A stretch of 58,536 bases of DNA from Nitrospirae bacterium JdFR-85 (GTDB lineage Bacteria > Nitrospirota > Thermodesulfovibrionia > Thermodesulfovibrionales > JdFR-85): the NCBI GenBank assembly GCA_002011745.1, contig MTOU01000037.1:1-58536 (forward strand). The letters run 5' to 3'. The notes below the pieces were generated by a model. It had not been told where the DNA came from. It did no database searches and worked only from the letters and a program-made list of their open reading frames with translations. Both the position numbers and the translations under genes were made by a program. Shown one piece after another: positions 1 through 8,500 of this stretch (position 1 is the stretch's first letter; every line of letters begins with the position of its first letter).

Positions 1-133
1 TTGAACACAGAGACTGTGAAACCTTGTTTAATTTCTTTTTATCATGGTGTTTTTAAACCTTAAACGCAGTGTGCGAAAATTGTTTAACAAGGGGAGCCAT
101 TTAAAGTTTTCTTCCCCCATTCAATGGACTTGA

Positions 134-221
134 TCCTACCATTAGAAATTTTTCGACCATTTAAGAATCCTCAATTATGATGTCAGGCCAAGGCCTTTGT
201 ATTAAAATTTCAATGGTAGGA
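134..221. repeat. imperfect inverted repeat in the upstream non-coding region
   Basis: Bases 134-151 and 205-221 form an inverted repeat of about 17 bp with one bulged A; its core is CCTACCATT against AATGGTAGG. About 53 bp separate the arms. It lies in the 1-367 stretch, where I see no convincing gene. The arms could be protein-binding sites or the end of a mobile-element remnant; nothing in the sequence decides this. Confidence 0.4.
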
Positions 222-367
222 ATGAATGTTACTTTGGTGGTATAATTGATTTTAAATATCTTAAGAGGTGACCAATGAACCCCCGAGGAAAAGGCTTATT
301 ATCCATTTATTCTAAATTTCTAGAAAATCTTGTAAAAACAAAAATCTTTCAAGGGAGGAGTAAAGTC

Positions 368-1738
368 ATGATTTTTATTCTAATTCTGATCATAACTCTC
401 TTTATATCAACTGATGCACTGGCAATGGATGTGATTGACAGCAGCAACAGAGACAGGATATCCCTTTCTGCAACCATCTACAATACTGACATTGCCCTCA
501 TAAAAGAAACCAGACAACTGAGACTTGCAGAAGAAAGAGGAAGACTCATATTTAAGGATGTGCCCTCAATGATTGTACCCGAATCTATCACTGTGAGCGG
601 TCTAAAGGTCCTGCAACAGAGCTACAATCCCAGCCTCCTTAACAAAAAGGCACTCCTTGATGCATATACAGGCAAAAAGGTGAAGCTTGTCGTCTGGGAC
701 AAAGAGAAGCTAAAAAAGCGTGTTACTGAAGCCATTCTTTTGCGTACCATGGATGGATATATCTTTGATATTGATGGAGAGATATACTTAGACCATCCTG
801 GCAGTATAGTAGTTTCCGGAATTCCTGAGGATCTCCATAGAGAACCCTATATTGAATGGTTATATGAGGGGCCTTCCCAGAACATAGAAGTATCCTATCT
901 CACAAGGGGCATAGGCTGGCAAGCTGACTATGTTATGATATTGGGGAAGAACTCGAGACTGAGAATTAATGCCTGGGCAAGCATTAAAAATCAGAGTGGA
1001 ATATCACTGAAAAATGTGAGAATTATGCTTGTTGCCGGAAGTCCCCATATGGAAAGGGAAAGACCTCATGTATATGAGTACCTGGCAAAGGCAAAGAAGC
1101 AGTCAGCCACAGTAACTGAAAGACCCTTATTTGAGTATCATCTTTATGACTTTAGATTCAGGACAGACCTGGCCCAGGGGCAGACCAAACAACTGAACCT
1201 CTTTTCTGCAGAGGATGTAGCTGCTGAAATAGAGTATATACTCTCATCTTCTAATTTCAATGTCTTTGGCCCCTTCAGTGGCAAGAGTACCCTGCGGGTC
1301 AAGACTTATATTTTGTTTAAGAACGTAAAAGAGAACAACTTGGGCAAACCGTTACCTGCTGGAACTGTAAGAATGTATAAAGAAGAAACTAATGGAGCCA
1401 TGATATTTATTGGAGAAGCAAGGCTTCCACATACACCTTCTGGAGAAAAAGTAAGGCTTCTCACAGGCTATGCCTTTGATATTGTGGCAGAAAGAATCCA
1501 GAAGGACTACAAGAAGGTAGGTTCCAATCAGTTTGAATCAGAATGGGAGATCATACTCAGAAACCACAAACAGAAAGAGGTTGTTGTTGCAGTGGAAGAG
1601 AAAATTCAGGGAGACTGGAGGATTATTGAGAGTAACTATCCCTATAAAAGAACCGATGTATCCACCCTCAGGTTCAACGTGAGAATAAAGCCAAAATCTG
1701 AGGAAAGGGTAAGATACAGGATATGGGTTAGACCCTGA
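368..1738 (+). CDS. DUF4139 domain-containing secreted protein
   Basis: This looks like an exported DUF4139-family protein, a family of beta-rich proteins with no settled biochemical role. From the chosen start the protein opens with a clear signal peptide (MIFILILIITLFISTDALA) and is 456 residues long. The ATG at 368 sits 7 nt after a strong ribosome-binding site (GGGAGGAG). An in-frame ATG at 275 with its own weaker AGGTG site would add 31 basic residues in front of the hydrophobic segment, so 368 is preferred. The middle part (GIGWQADYVM, then a region on unmodified peptide-bond framework and SSSNFNVFGPF) and the beta-strand C-terminus ending RVRYRIWVRP are typical of the family. The gene is followed 28 bp later by the LysE-type gene. 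Function is not known. Confidence 0.75.
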   Translation: MIFILILIITLFISTDALAMDVIDSSNRDRISLSATIYNTDIALIKETRQLRLAEERGRLIFKDVPSMIVPESITVSGLKVLQQSYNPSLLNKKALLDAYTGKKVKLVVWDKEKLKKRVTEAILLRTMDGYIFDIDGEIYLDHPGSIVVSGIPEDLHREPYIEWLYEGPSQNIEVSYLTRGIGWQADYVMILGKNSRLRINAWASIKNQSGISLKNVRIMLVAGSPHMERERPHVYEYLAKAKKQSATVTERPLFEYHLYDFRFRTDLAQGQTKQLNLFSAEDVAAEIEYILSSSNFNVFGPFSGKSTLRVKTYILFKNVKENNLGKPLPAGTVRMYKEETNGAMIFIGEARLPHTPSGEKVRLLTGYAFDIVAERIQKDYKKVGSNQFESEWEIILRNHKQKEVVVAVEEKIQGDWRIIESNYPYKRTDVSTLRFNVRIKPKSEERVRYRIWVRP

Positions 1739-1766
1739 GGTATAAAAATGCTATAATTACCTGTCA

Positions 1767-2408
1767 ATGAAAAACTTTCTGTTTCTCCTAACCTCTTATA
1801 TTCTTGGATTTATCAGTGCCATTCCTATAGGTGCTGTCCAACTTGAGGTGGCTCGACGTGCACTGCATGGACATCTCAGGTCAGCCCTTATGGTATCTGT
1901 TGGTGCAGTGATGGTAGATATACTCTACGGGACGGTAGCATTTTTTGGGCTGCTACCCGTGTTGAAGCAGAAAGAAACAATGGCATGGTTCTGGCTTATG
2001 GGAGGAACACTATTAATATTCCTTGGGTTGTCTGTGGTTAAACGTTCTCTGGATTACCATGACTTCAGCAGAGTCTCATACAGACTCAAAAACAGAAGTA
2101 TCTCCTTTGTCACAGGAGCCTCTATAGCACTAACCAACCCCATGATGATTCTATGGTGGCTACTTGGAGAAAGGATAGTTGTTGAACTCGGTCTCGTACC
2201 CCATTTCACCCATGTAAAAGGGGTTGAGTTTCTGCTCGCAGGAGGCGTAGGTATGTTCAGTTATCCAGGACTCCTCGCATTAACACTCTACTGGTTAAAG
2301 AGGTTTATACCCCAGAAGACCATAATGAAGATCACCTTTCTTTCAGGTATATTTGTTCTCTTCTTTGCCCTTTACTTGATTATAAAATCATTGATATATC
2401 TGTTTTAG
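1767..2408 (+). CDS. LysE-family translocator (amino-acid exporter-like membrane protein)
   Basis: The 213-residue protein has six hydrophobic segments and the N-terminal signature of LysE/RhtB exporters: a helix followed by a glycine/proline-rich turn (residues 14-24, GFISAIPIGAVQ). A second conserved patch, TGASIALTNPMM, lies near residue 117. Members of the family export amino acids or other small solutes across the inner membrane; the substrate cannot be read from sequence. The gene starts 28 bp after the DUF4139 gene and is followed 17 bp later by the phosphoesterase gene, so the three may be cotranscribed. No Shine-Dalgarno is obvious before this ATG. Confidence 0.8.
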   Translation: MKNFLFLLTSYILGFISAIPIGAVQLEVARRALHGHLRSALMVSVGAVMVDILYGTVAFFGLLPVLKQKETMAWFWLMGGTLLIFLGLSVVKRSLDYHDFSRVSYRLKNRSISFVTGASIALTNPMMILWWLLGERIVVELGLVPHFTHVKGVEFLLAGGVGMFSYPGLLALTLYWLKRFIPQKTIMKITFLSGIFVLFFALYLIIKSLIYLF

Positions 2409-2425
2409 ATGGTTTAGATTATGGT

Positions 2426-2893
2426 ATGCCCTACTTTGTGGTACATGAACATCATTCAAAAAAGCTGCACTATGACTTCAGGCTTGAAATAGACGGTGTG
2501 CTTAAATCATGGGCAGTCCCTAAAGGACCATCCATGTCTGCAAAGGACAAAAGGCTGGCGATCCAGGTTGATGACCATCCCTTAGAGTATGGAACCTTTG
2601 AAGGAATAATTCCTGAAGGGCATTACGGAGCAGGACCTGTAGTTATATGGGACTCTGGAGAGTTTGAACTTAAGGAAGGCTCCTTAAAGGAAGGAAAGAT
2701 TGAATTTGTACTTCACGGAAAAAAACTGAAGGGTCTTTTTGTGCTCTTGAAAATGAAAGGCAAAGAGAAGGAGTGGCTCCTTATAAAGAAAAAGGACTCT
2801 TATGCAGCGGACAGATTCAGTCTCAAACAGGAGCTTACTCCTCAAAAATTGAAAACTCTCAAGGAGAAAGTGCCTCCCTGCGAGACAGATTAA
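2426..2893 (+). CDS. stand-alone DNA ligase D-type 3'-phosphoesterase (LigD PE domain)
   Basis: At 155 residues this is only the 3'-phosphoesterase (PE) domain found at the N-terminus of bacterial LigD, which trims 3'-phosphate and 3'-ribonucleotide ends during end joining. The expected active-site residues are present: H9, the LHYDFRLE block (H15, D17, R19), H51 in DDHPLEYGTFEG and the DSGEFE strand near residue 76. No ligase or polymerase domain follows, and no Ku gene is in the window. Free PE proteins are known in bacteria and archaea. It is convergent with rsmA, only 1 bp apart. With RtcA, RtcB and EndoQ it adds to an unusual set of nucleic-acid end-processing enzymes here. Confidence 0.88.
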   Translation: MPYFVVHEHHSKKLHYDFRLEIDGVLKSWAVPKGPSMSAKDKRLAIQVDDHPLEYGTFEGIIPEGHYGAGPVVIWDSGEFELKEGSLKEGKIEFVLHGKKLKGLFVLLKMKGKEKEWLLIKKKDSYAADRFSLKQELTPQKLKTLKEKVPPCETD

Positions 2894-2894
2894 T

Positions 2895-3665
2895 TCATTG
2901 AGACCCTGACTTAACAGCCTCTGTTATAAGGGCAAAATCCTCTAAGGTGAGTGTCTCTGCTCTGCGGTCAGGTGAGACCCCCACCTCCAAAAGAAGGTCT
3001 TTTATATCAGATCTGATCGGTTTCAGGGAATTTGCAATCGTTTTTCTCCTCTGTCTGAATGCGGTCTTGACTATCTTTCTGAAAAGCCTTCTATCAGACA
3101 CAGAAACCCTGGGTACAGACAGCCTCTTTATAAACACCACAGCCGAGTCCACCTTGGGAGGTGGAGCAAATGCTCCTTTTGGTATATAAAAAAGTACCTC
3201 AACATCTGCAACAAACTGGACCATTACTGAAAGAACACCGTACTTTTTTGTCCCTGCAGAGGCAACAATCCTCTCGGCCACCTCCTTCTGAACAGTAAGG
3301 GTGGCTGTTATGAGAGGAACAGAGTCTTCAAGGAGGCGGAAGAGTATAGGAGTTGTAATATAATAGGGGATGTTGGCAATCACCTTGAAAGGAGGAAGAG
3401 CGGTGAAATCAAATTTAAGCACATCTCCACAGACTATCTCTACCTCTTCTCTGCCACTGAACTTTTCCATCAACTCTCTACACAATCTCCTGTCCACCTC
3501 TATAGCCAGCACCTTTGAGACTTTTTCGGCAATAAACTCTGTAAGTCTTCCCTTGCCAGCACCAATCTCCACAACCAGGTCATCCTCTTTCAGTGCTGAC
3601 ATGGATACAATTCTCTGTAGAATATCGGGATGGTGAAGGAAGTGCTGCCCTAAGGGTCTTCTCAA
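2895..3665 (-). CDS. rsmA: 16S rRNA (adenine1518-N6/adenine1519-N6)-dimethyltransferase
   Basis: This KsgA/RsmA enzyme dimethylates two adjacent adenines in the 3'-terminal hairpin of 16S rRNA using S-adenosylmethionine. The 256-residue protein begins RRPLGQHFLHHPDIL, the usual start, and has the SAM motif VEIGAGKGRLTEFIA near residue 33. It also has the catalytic NIPYYITTPI motif near residue 98 and the FRQRRKTIANSL patch of the C-terminal domain. It begins 1 bp after pyk and is the last gene of a nadB-pyk-rsmA operon. Confidence 0.96.
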   Translation of the reverse strand: MRRPLGQHFLHHPDILQRIVSMSALKEDDLVVEIGAGKGRLTEFIAEKVSKVLAIEVDRRLCRELMEKFSGREEVEIVCGDVLKFDFTALPPFKVIANIPYYITTPILFRLLEDSVPLITATLTVQKEVAERIVASAGTKKYGVLSVMVQFVADVEVLFYIPKGAFAPPPKVDSAVVFIKRLSVPRVSVSDRRLFRKIVKTAFRQRRKTIANSLKPIRSDIKDLLLEVGVSPDRRAETLTLEDFALITEAVKSGSQ

Positions 3666-3666
3666 C

Positions 3667-5085
3667 TCAACTACCTATGGTAAGAATCTTCAGCATGTTT
3701 GTCATACCCTGTCCAGGTGGGTCACCACCAATAACCACAACAGTATCTCCTCTTCTGAGTAATCTCCTCTCGATAAGTATCTCCACTGACCTCTGAAGCA
3801 TCTCTGGTGCAGTCTGAAGTCTCTCCATCATGAAAGGAGTTACACCCCAGTAAAGGCTCATCCTCCTTAACACTGACTCATCAGGACTGAACGCAATTAT
3901 GGGCACTTTTGGCCGCAGTTTTGATACAAGCCTCGCAGTGTATCCTGACTTTGTAAGTGCTACTATATACCGTGCCTTCACATCCTCTGCTGCCCTTACT
4001 GCTGCATCTGCTACCGCAAAGCTTACCTTGTTCTCCTTATGTATCTGAAAACTTGTATCAACAATCCTCTTCTTAAGAATAATATCCTCCTCAGTAACCC
4101 TAATAATCCTCTTCATCATCCTGACAGCCTTCACAGGATACTGGCCTGTTGAGGTTTCAGCAGAAAGCATCAAAGCATCACTACCATCAATCACTGCATT
4201 GGCAACATCTGTCGCCTCTGCTCTTGTTGGTCTCGTATGATGACGCATTGACTCCAGCATCTGGGTGGCTGTGATAACTATCTTCCCGTTCTCATTCGCC
4301 TTTTTTATAAGCTCCTTCTGAATCAGTGGAACCTCCTCAGGCGACATCTCTACCCCAAGGTCCCCCCTTGCAACCATTATCCCATCTACTACATCCACTA
4401 TCCTGTCAATATCTGCCACTGCCTCTGGTCTTTCTATCTTTGCTATAATAGGAACATCATATCCCCTCTGTTGCATCCAGTTTCTTAGTGCTTTCACCTC
4501 TTTGTGGGAGGTCACAAATGAGAGGGCTACATAGTCTATACCCAGATGGAGTCCAAAGCTGAGGTCATCCCTGTCTTTGTCTGTAAAGGGAGACAAGGAT
4601 ACAGAGGAGTCAGGAAGATTAACCCCTTTTCTGCTGCTTATTGTGCCTCCCTCCTTTACCAGTGCCACAAGGCTGTCCTTCATCCTCTTTTTTACCACAA
4701 GGGTTATGAGCCCATCATCTATCAATATTCTATGTCCTTTTCTCACATCTTTAAGAAGGGCAGGATAGTCAATAAAGATGCTCTCTGGAGATGTCTTCTC
4801 CCTACCTGCTTTTACAATAATCTCCTTACCTTTTGAGAGCCTAAAAGGCGCCTCCACATCTGTAATCCTTATCTTAATCCCCTGCAGATCCTGGATAACT
4901 GCTACTGGTGTATCAAGCTCCTTGGAGAGACTTCTCACCCTGTTGAATACCTTCTCATGGGTCTGATGTGTACCATGGGAGAAGTTCAACCTCGCCACAT
5001 CCATCCCAGCACGTATCATTGCCCTCAGTGTTTTGACATCCTCACTTGAAGGGCCTATGGTACATATAATCTTTGCCTTCGTCAA
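3667..5085 (-). CDS. pyk: pyruvate kinase
   Basis: Pyruvate kinase converts phosphoenolpyruvate and ADP to pyruvate and ATP. The 472-residue protein contains KIICTIGPSS at the N-terminus, the catalytic segment PIIAKIERPEAV with its essential lysine, MVARGDLGVEM, and the TATQMLESM motif. A C-terminal allosteric domain of normal size follows, ending in the CGDTVVVIGG-like segment RGDTVVVIGGDPPGQG. It overlaps the nadB stop by 4 bp (ATGA), so the two are probably translationally coupled, although their pathways are unrelated. No truncation or missing key residue is seen. Confidence 0.96.
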   Translation of the reverse strand: MTKAKIICTIGPSSEDVKTLRAMIRAGMDVARLNFSHGTHQTHEKVFNRVRSLSKELDTPVAVIQDLQGIKIRITDVEAPFRLSKGKEIIVKAGREKTSPESIFIDYPALLKDVRKGHRILIDDGLITLVVKKRMKDSLVALVKEGGTISSRKGVNLPDSSVSLSPFTDKDRDDLSFGLHLGIDYVALSFVTSHKEVKALRNWMQQRGYDVPIIAKIERPEAVADIDRIVDVVDGIMVARGDLGVEMSPEEVPLIQKELIKKANENGKIVITATQMLESMRHHTRPTRAEATDVANAVIDGSDALMLSAETSTGQYPVKAVRMMKRIIRVTEEDIILKKRIVDTSFQIHKENKVSFAVADAAVRAAEDVKARYIVALTKSGYTARLVSKLRPKVPIIAFSPDESVLRRMSLYWGVTPFMMERLQTAPEMLQRSVEILIERRLLRRGDTVVVIGGDPPGQGMTNMLKILTIGS

Positions 5086-6692
5086 TTTCTGCCCCCAGGA
5101 GACTCTCGGTCAGTTCTTGTTATAATCAACTCATCCTCTCTCCAGGTACAACTCTGGTGATAGAGACACCCTGCCTTCTGGGGAAAATCTGAACGGTAAT
5201 GTGCACCAATGGAACACTCTCTATGGTAGGCAGTCTCTGTGATCATCATTGCTGTTATAAACATATTTCTTAGCTCAATCTCCTCTCTTGTAGCATAGGT
5301 GCCCTTTATTATCCCTCTATGCCTCAGTATAAATTCTCTTGCTATGCCAAGAGACTCTTTACACCTAATTATACCAACCCTCTCCCACATAATCCTCCTC
5401 AGAGTATCCCTCAATAAAGGGGCATCCTTAATTCTGGCTACTGATGAGAGCACCACATCAGGTACCCCTTTTGGCATCTCCAGGCCATCCTCAGCAGAAC
5501 TCCTTCCAGCCCTCGCACCAAATACGAGTCCCTCAAGAAGGCTGTTACTGGCGAGTCTGTTTGCTCCATGTACACCTGTACATGCCACCTCACCCGCAGC
5601 ATATAGCCCTCTTATTGTGGTCCTGCCTTCAGTGTCAGTCTTTACTCCTCCCATTGTATAGTGGGCTGCAGGAGAGATAGGTATCCTCTGGGAAGTGATA
5701 TCCACATTATAAAGCAGACAGGTTTTGTATATCCTCGGGAATCTCCTTTTTATAAAATCACTGTCAAGGTGGGTAAGATCAAGATAGACATGGGTGCTCT
5801 TTGTTCTTACCATCTCTGAGATTATGGCCCTTGAGACCACATCACGAGGGGCAAGTTCACCTAAGGGATGATAATTTCTCATAAATGCCTCTCCATGTAC
5901 ATTCCTGAGGATACCTCCTTCTCCTCTCATTGCCTCACTTAGCAGAAACTGAGGGGCACCAGGTATGTATAGGGCTGTGGGATGAAACTGTACAAACTCC
6001 ATATCCTCAAGCACGGCTCCAGCCCTTAATGCCATTGCCATCCCATCAGAGGTAGCTACAGGAGGGTTTGTTGTACGGGCAAATATCTGACCACCTCCTC
6101 CTGTGGCAAGCACTGTTGCCCTTGCTGTTACAAGAGTGAACCTGCCTTCTTTTAGAAGCACTATCCCATAACACCTTCCATCTTCCACCAAGAGGTCTAC
6201 TGTCATTGTATGGGTGAGTCTCTTTATATTCTCAAATGATTTCACCTTATCGACCAGGACCCTTTCAATCTCCTTTCCAGTAGAGTCTCCATGGGCATGA
6301 AGTATTCTCTTTCTAGAATGGGCCCCCTCAATGGCGAAATCGAGTTTAGAGTCTTTCTTGTCAAACTCAGCCCCCCATCTTATCAGCTCCATTATCCTCT
6401 CAGGCCCTTCCTCAACCAGTATCTTCACCGCATTCTCACGACAGAGGCCATCTCCTGCCCTAATAGTATCCTCAAAATGTATTCCCACCTCATCCTCATC
6501 ACTAAGTGCCACAGCCACTCCACCCTGTGCATATTCTGTACTCGACTCTGTGAGTATATCTTTGGTAACAACAAGAACCTCACCCTGGCTGCCGAGCTCA
6601 ATAGCAGCCCTCAGGCCAGCAACCCCGCTGCCTATGACAAGAAAATCCGTATTTATTCTATCCTCTACAGTGCTCACCTTGAGATAGTCCAA
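5082..6692 (-). CDS. nadB: L-aspartate oxidase
   Basis: NadB oxidises L-aspartate to iminoaspartate, the first step of de novo NAD synthesis, using FAD and either oxygen or fumarate as acceptor. The 536-residue protein has the Rossmann FAD motif VIGSGVAGLRAAIELG (residue 19 on) and the family blocks EYAQGGVAV, HPTALY and SEAMRGEGGILRN. It also has HYTMGGVKTD and the C-terminal ASNSLLEGLVFG. These separate it from succinate dehydrogenase flavoprotein, with which it shares its fold, and no sdh partners are nearby. First gene of the nadB-pyk-rsmA operon; other nad genes are not in this window. Confidence 0.94.
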   Translation of the reverse strand: MDYLKVSTVEDRINTDFLVIGSGVAGLRAAIELGSQGEVLVVTKDILTESSTEYAQGGVAVALSDEDEVGIHFEDTIRAGDGLCRENAVKILVEEGPERIMELIRWGAEFDKKDSKLDFAIEGAHSRKRILHAHGDSTGKEIERVLVDKVKSFENIKRLTHTMTVDLLVEDGRCYGIVLLKEGRFTLVTARATVLATGGGGQIFARTTNPPVATSDGMAMALRAGAVLEDMEFVQFHPTALYIPGAPQFLLSEAMRGEGGILRNVHGEAFMRNYHPLGELAPRDVVSRAIISEMVRTKSTHVYLDLTHLDSDFIKRRFPRIYKTCLLYNVDITSQRIPISPAAHYTMGGVKTDTEGRTTIRGLYAAGEVACTGVHGANRLASNSLLEGLVFGARAGRSSAEDGLEMPKGVPDVVLSSVARIKDAPLLRDTLRRIMWERVGIIRCKESLGIAREFILRHRGIIKGTYATREEIELRNMFITAMMITETAYHRECSIGAHYRSDFPQKAGCLYHQSCTWREDELIITRTDRESPGGRN

Positions 6693-6874
6693 ACAATATG
6701 TCCTATATTTTACAAACTTCGGCTCTAAAATTAAACCTGAATTGGCCTTAAATAGACAAAAATTAGTATCTTATTCATAGAGGAAGGCTTTTCTACAATA
6801 ATACAAATTAAGATTATGCTTCCAGTAATATCCAAACAACTCTGTAGCGTATGATGAGACCCTTAAGGAGATAT

Positions 6875-6910
6875 AGGGAGAGATTATGAGGGCTATAGAG
6901 AACTCTCCCT
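6875..6910. repeat. hairpin-forming inverted repeat upstream of the DUF3842 gene
   Basis: Arms AGGGAGAG (6875-6882) and CTCTCCCT (6903-6910) are perfect 8-bp complements around a 20-nt loop. The motif CCCTTAAGG also occurs on both sides (about 6860 and 6907). It lies in the 280-bp gap between the divergent nadB and DUF3842 genes, which otherwise shows no clear gene. It could be an operator or leader structure; I do not recognise a known riboswitch. Confidence 0.4.
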
Positions 6911-6972
6911 TAAGGTACAGACAGTACATCCCAGCTTGAGTTTTCACTCATATTACTGTTAAAGTATTTTTA

Positions 6973-7395
6973 ATGTTTAAGATAGCTGTTGTGGATGGCC
7001 AGGGAGGCGGTATAGGTAGCCTTATTGTAAGGAGGCTGAGAGAGGCTTTCGGTGACAGAGTTGAGATATATGCCCTTGGAACAAACTCTGCTGCCACAAC
7101 AGCGATGATGAAAGCACGGGCCAACAAGGGAGCAACAGGAGAGAATGCGATTCTGGTGAATGCCCCAAAGATGGATGTGATAATCGGTCCATTGAGTATT
7201 GTACTGGCAAACTCCATGCTTGGTGAGCTGACAGCCAGAATGGCTGAGGCTATTGCAGCAACAGAGGCAAAGAAGATTCTTCTACCAATAAACCAAGAAG
7301 GCATAGAGATAGTGGGGGTAGAGGGAGAACCCCTTCCACATCTGGTAGACAAGGTTATAGAAAGACTGAAAGAAATTATAAACAGAGCGGAATAA
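6973..7395 (+). CDS. DUF3842 family protein
   Basis: A 140-residue protein that begins with a nucleotide-binding-like turn (VVDGQGGGIGSLIV) and continues as an alternating alpha/beta fold. It matches my memory of the DUF3842 family, found in anaerobic Firmicutes, Nitrospirota and deltaproteobacteria and often placed next to a CooT gene, as here (26 bp downstream). Its role is not established; the pairing with CooT suggests a link to metal or one-carbon metabolism, which is inference. No strong Shine-Dalgarno is visible before the ATG. Confidence 0.8.
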   Translation: MFKIAVVDGQGGGIGSLIVRRLREAFGDRVEIYALGTNSAATTAMMKARANKGATGENAILVNAPKMDVIIGPLSIVLANSMLGELTARMAEAIAATEAKKILLPINQEGIEIVGVEGEPLPHLVDKVIERLKEIINRAE

Positions 7396-7421
7396 TCATT
7401 CTGTTCAAAGGAGGTATTTCA

Positions 7422-7616
7422 ATGTGTGAGGCAAACGCCTATATATATGAAAATGGAGAGGAGAAGCTCTATCTTGAGAGTGTGGATATCCTGAAACCAG
7501 AGGGTGACATAATATACCTACGAAACCTCTTTGGAGAACAGAAGGAATTTAAGGGGAAGATAAGGGAAATATCTCTGTTGAGCCACAAGATAGTACTTGA
7601 GAGGACTGAGGACTAA
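7422..7616 (+). CDS. cooT: CooT-like small nickel-binding protein
   Basis: This 64-residue protein begins MCEANAYIY and contains VDILKPEGD and IREISLLSHKIVLE, the pattern of the CooT family. Rhodospirillum CooT is a small dimer that binds Ni2+ through its N-terminal cysteine (Cys2) and helps mature carbon monoxide dehydrogenase. Cys2 is present. A strong AAGGAGG site precedes the ATG. No CODH genes are in the window, so the client enzyme is unknown. It probably shares a transcript with the DUF3842 gene. Confidence 0.8.
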   Translation: MCEANAYIYENGEEKLYLESVDILKPEGDIIYLRNLFGEQKEFKGKIREISLLSHKIVLERTED

Positions 7617-7680
7617 TTGCCTTTTTAAAAAACAATATGATATTTTAACAAAATTCAACTAACAACAAAGTGAGGTTGTA

Positions 7681-8487
7681 ATGAGAAAAGAATTTGTTTT
7701 TTTGTTAATACTTCTGTGGGGAGTGTTGGTTTTCCAGACCAATGCCTTCTCCTTTGGTGGATGTGAACCTGACTGCCAGAAGTGCCACACCCTGAGCAGT
7801 GAGGAGGCCAGAGACCTGCTAAAAGAGCTTATCCCAGACCTAAAGGTAATAGGGGTGAGAATAGCACCTGCAAAGGGACTGTGGGAGATTGCTGTTGAAT
7901 CCAGAGGGAAGAAGGGTATAGCCTATGTGGATTTTGCCAAAGAGAATGTGATAATCGGACAGATTGTGAAGATCAAGACAAGGGAAAACCTCACTAGGGA
8001 GAGGTTTGAAGAGCTCAACAGAATTGATTTCTCCCAGATCCCTCTTGATAATGCCATTGTGATGGGCAATCCTAAGGCAGAGAACAAGGTGGTCATCTTT
8101 GACGACCCTGATTGACCCTTCTGTGCCAAACTTCACCAGGAGGTGAAGAAGATACTCTCTGAGAGGAACGATATCGCTTTTTATATTAAACTATATCCAT
8201 TGAAGATGCACGAGGATGCATATAGGAAATCACAGGCGATTCAGTGTGAGAAGTCACTGCAACTACTGGAGGATGCCTTCGCTAAAAAGGAGATACCTGA
8301 CCCTACCTGCGACACTGATGAGATTGACAAGAACATAGCCCTTGCACAGAAACTGGGTATTACAGGCACTCCTACAATTATTCTTGAAGATGGAAGAATA
8401 CTTAGAGGGCTGGTAAAGGCAGAAAAACTCCTGAAATACATTGATTCAATAAAGGCAGAAAAGGGAAAGAAGACTTCAGAGAAATAA
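7681..8487 (+). CDS. DsbC/thioredoxin-fold periplasmic selenoprotein with UPFC active site (UGA read as selenocysteine)
   Basis: The frame runs from the ATG at 7681 to the stop at 8485-8487 with one internal TGA at 8113-8115 (codon 145), giving 268 residues if UGA is read as selenocysteine. The UGA falls in IFDDPD-U-PFC, exactly where DsbC-type disulfide isomerases have the first cysteine of CPFC. The frame is unchanged after it, and the rest of the thioredoxin fold (TGTPTIILEDG with the cis-proline) is intact, so a nonsense mutation is unlikely. A perfect hairpin follows (8131-8148). A signal peptide covers about residues 1-22. The mature N-terminus has C28, C32 and C35 in a CxxxCxxCH pattern; CQKCH could bind haem c or form a disulfide. 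A GAGG site precedes the start. Likely role: periplasmic thiol-disulfide exchange. A separate start at the GTG at 8143 is possible in principle but would lack the active site. Confidence 0.9.
8131..8148 (+). promoter_or_regulatory. SECIS-like hairpin of the DsbC-like selenoprotein
   Basis: Arms CTTCACC (8131-8137) and GGTGAAG (8142-8148) pair perfectly around the loop AGGA. The loop begins 22 nt after the UGA, within the spacing usual for bacterial SECIS elements (about 16-37 nt), and has a G among its first two bases as the bacterial consensus requires. It lies inside the coding sequence, as bacterial SECIS elements do, and would bind SelB. Confidence 0.8.
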
Positions 8488-8500
8488 AAAGTTTTTCTGG

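Noticed and set aside
2947-3189. Plus-strand open frames antisense to rsmA, pyk, nadB and the dcw genes
   Set aside because: They mirror well-supported genes on the other strand, have serine/leucine-rich compositions typical of reversed coding sequence, and lack ribosome-binding sites.
7681-8487. Two separate genes or a pseudogene split by TGA
   Set aside because: The frame continues without change, the UGA replaces exactly the redox cysteine, and a SECIS-like hairpin follows; a random nonsense mutation would rarely meet all three.
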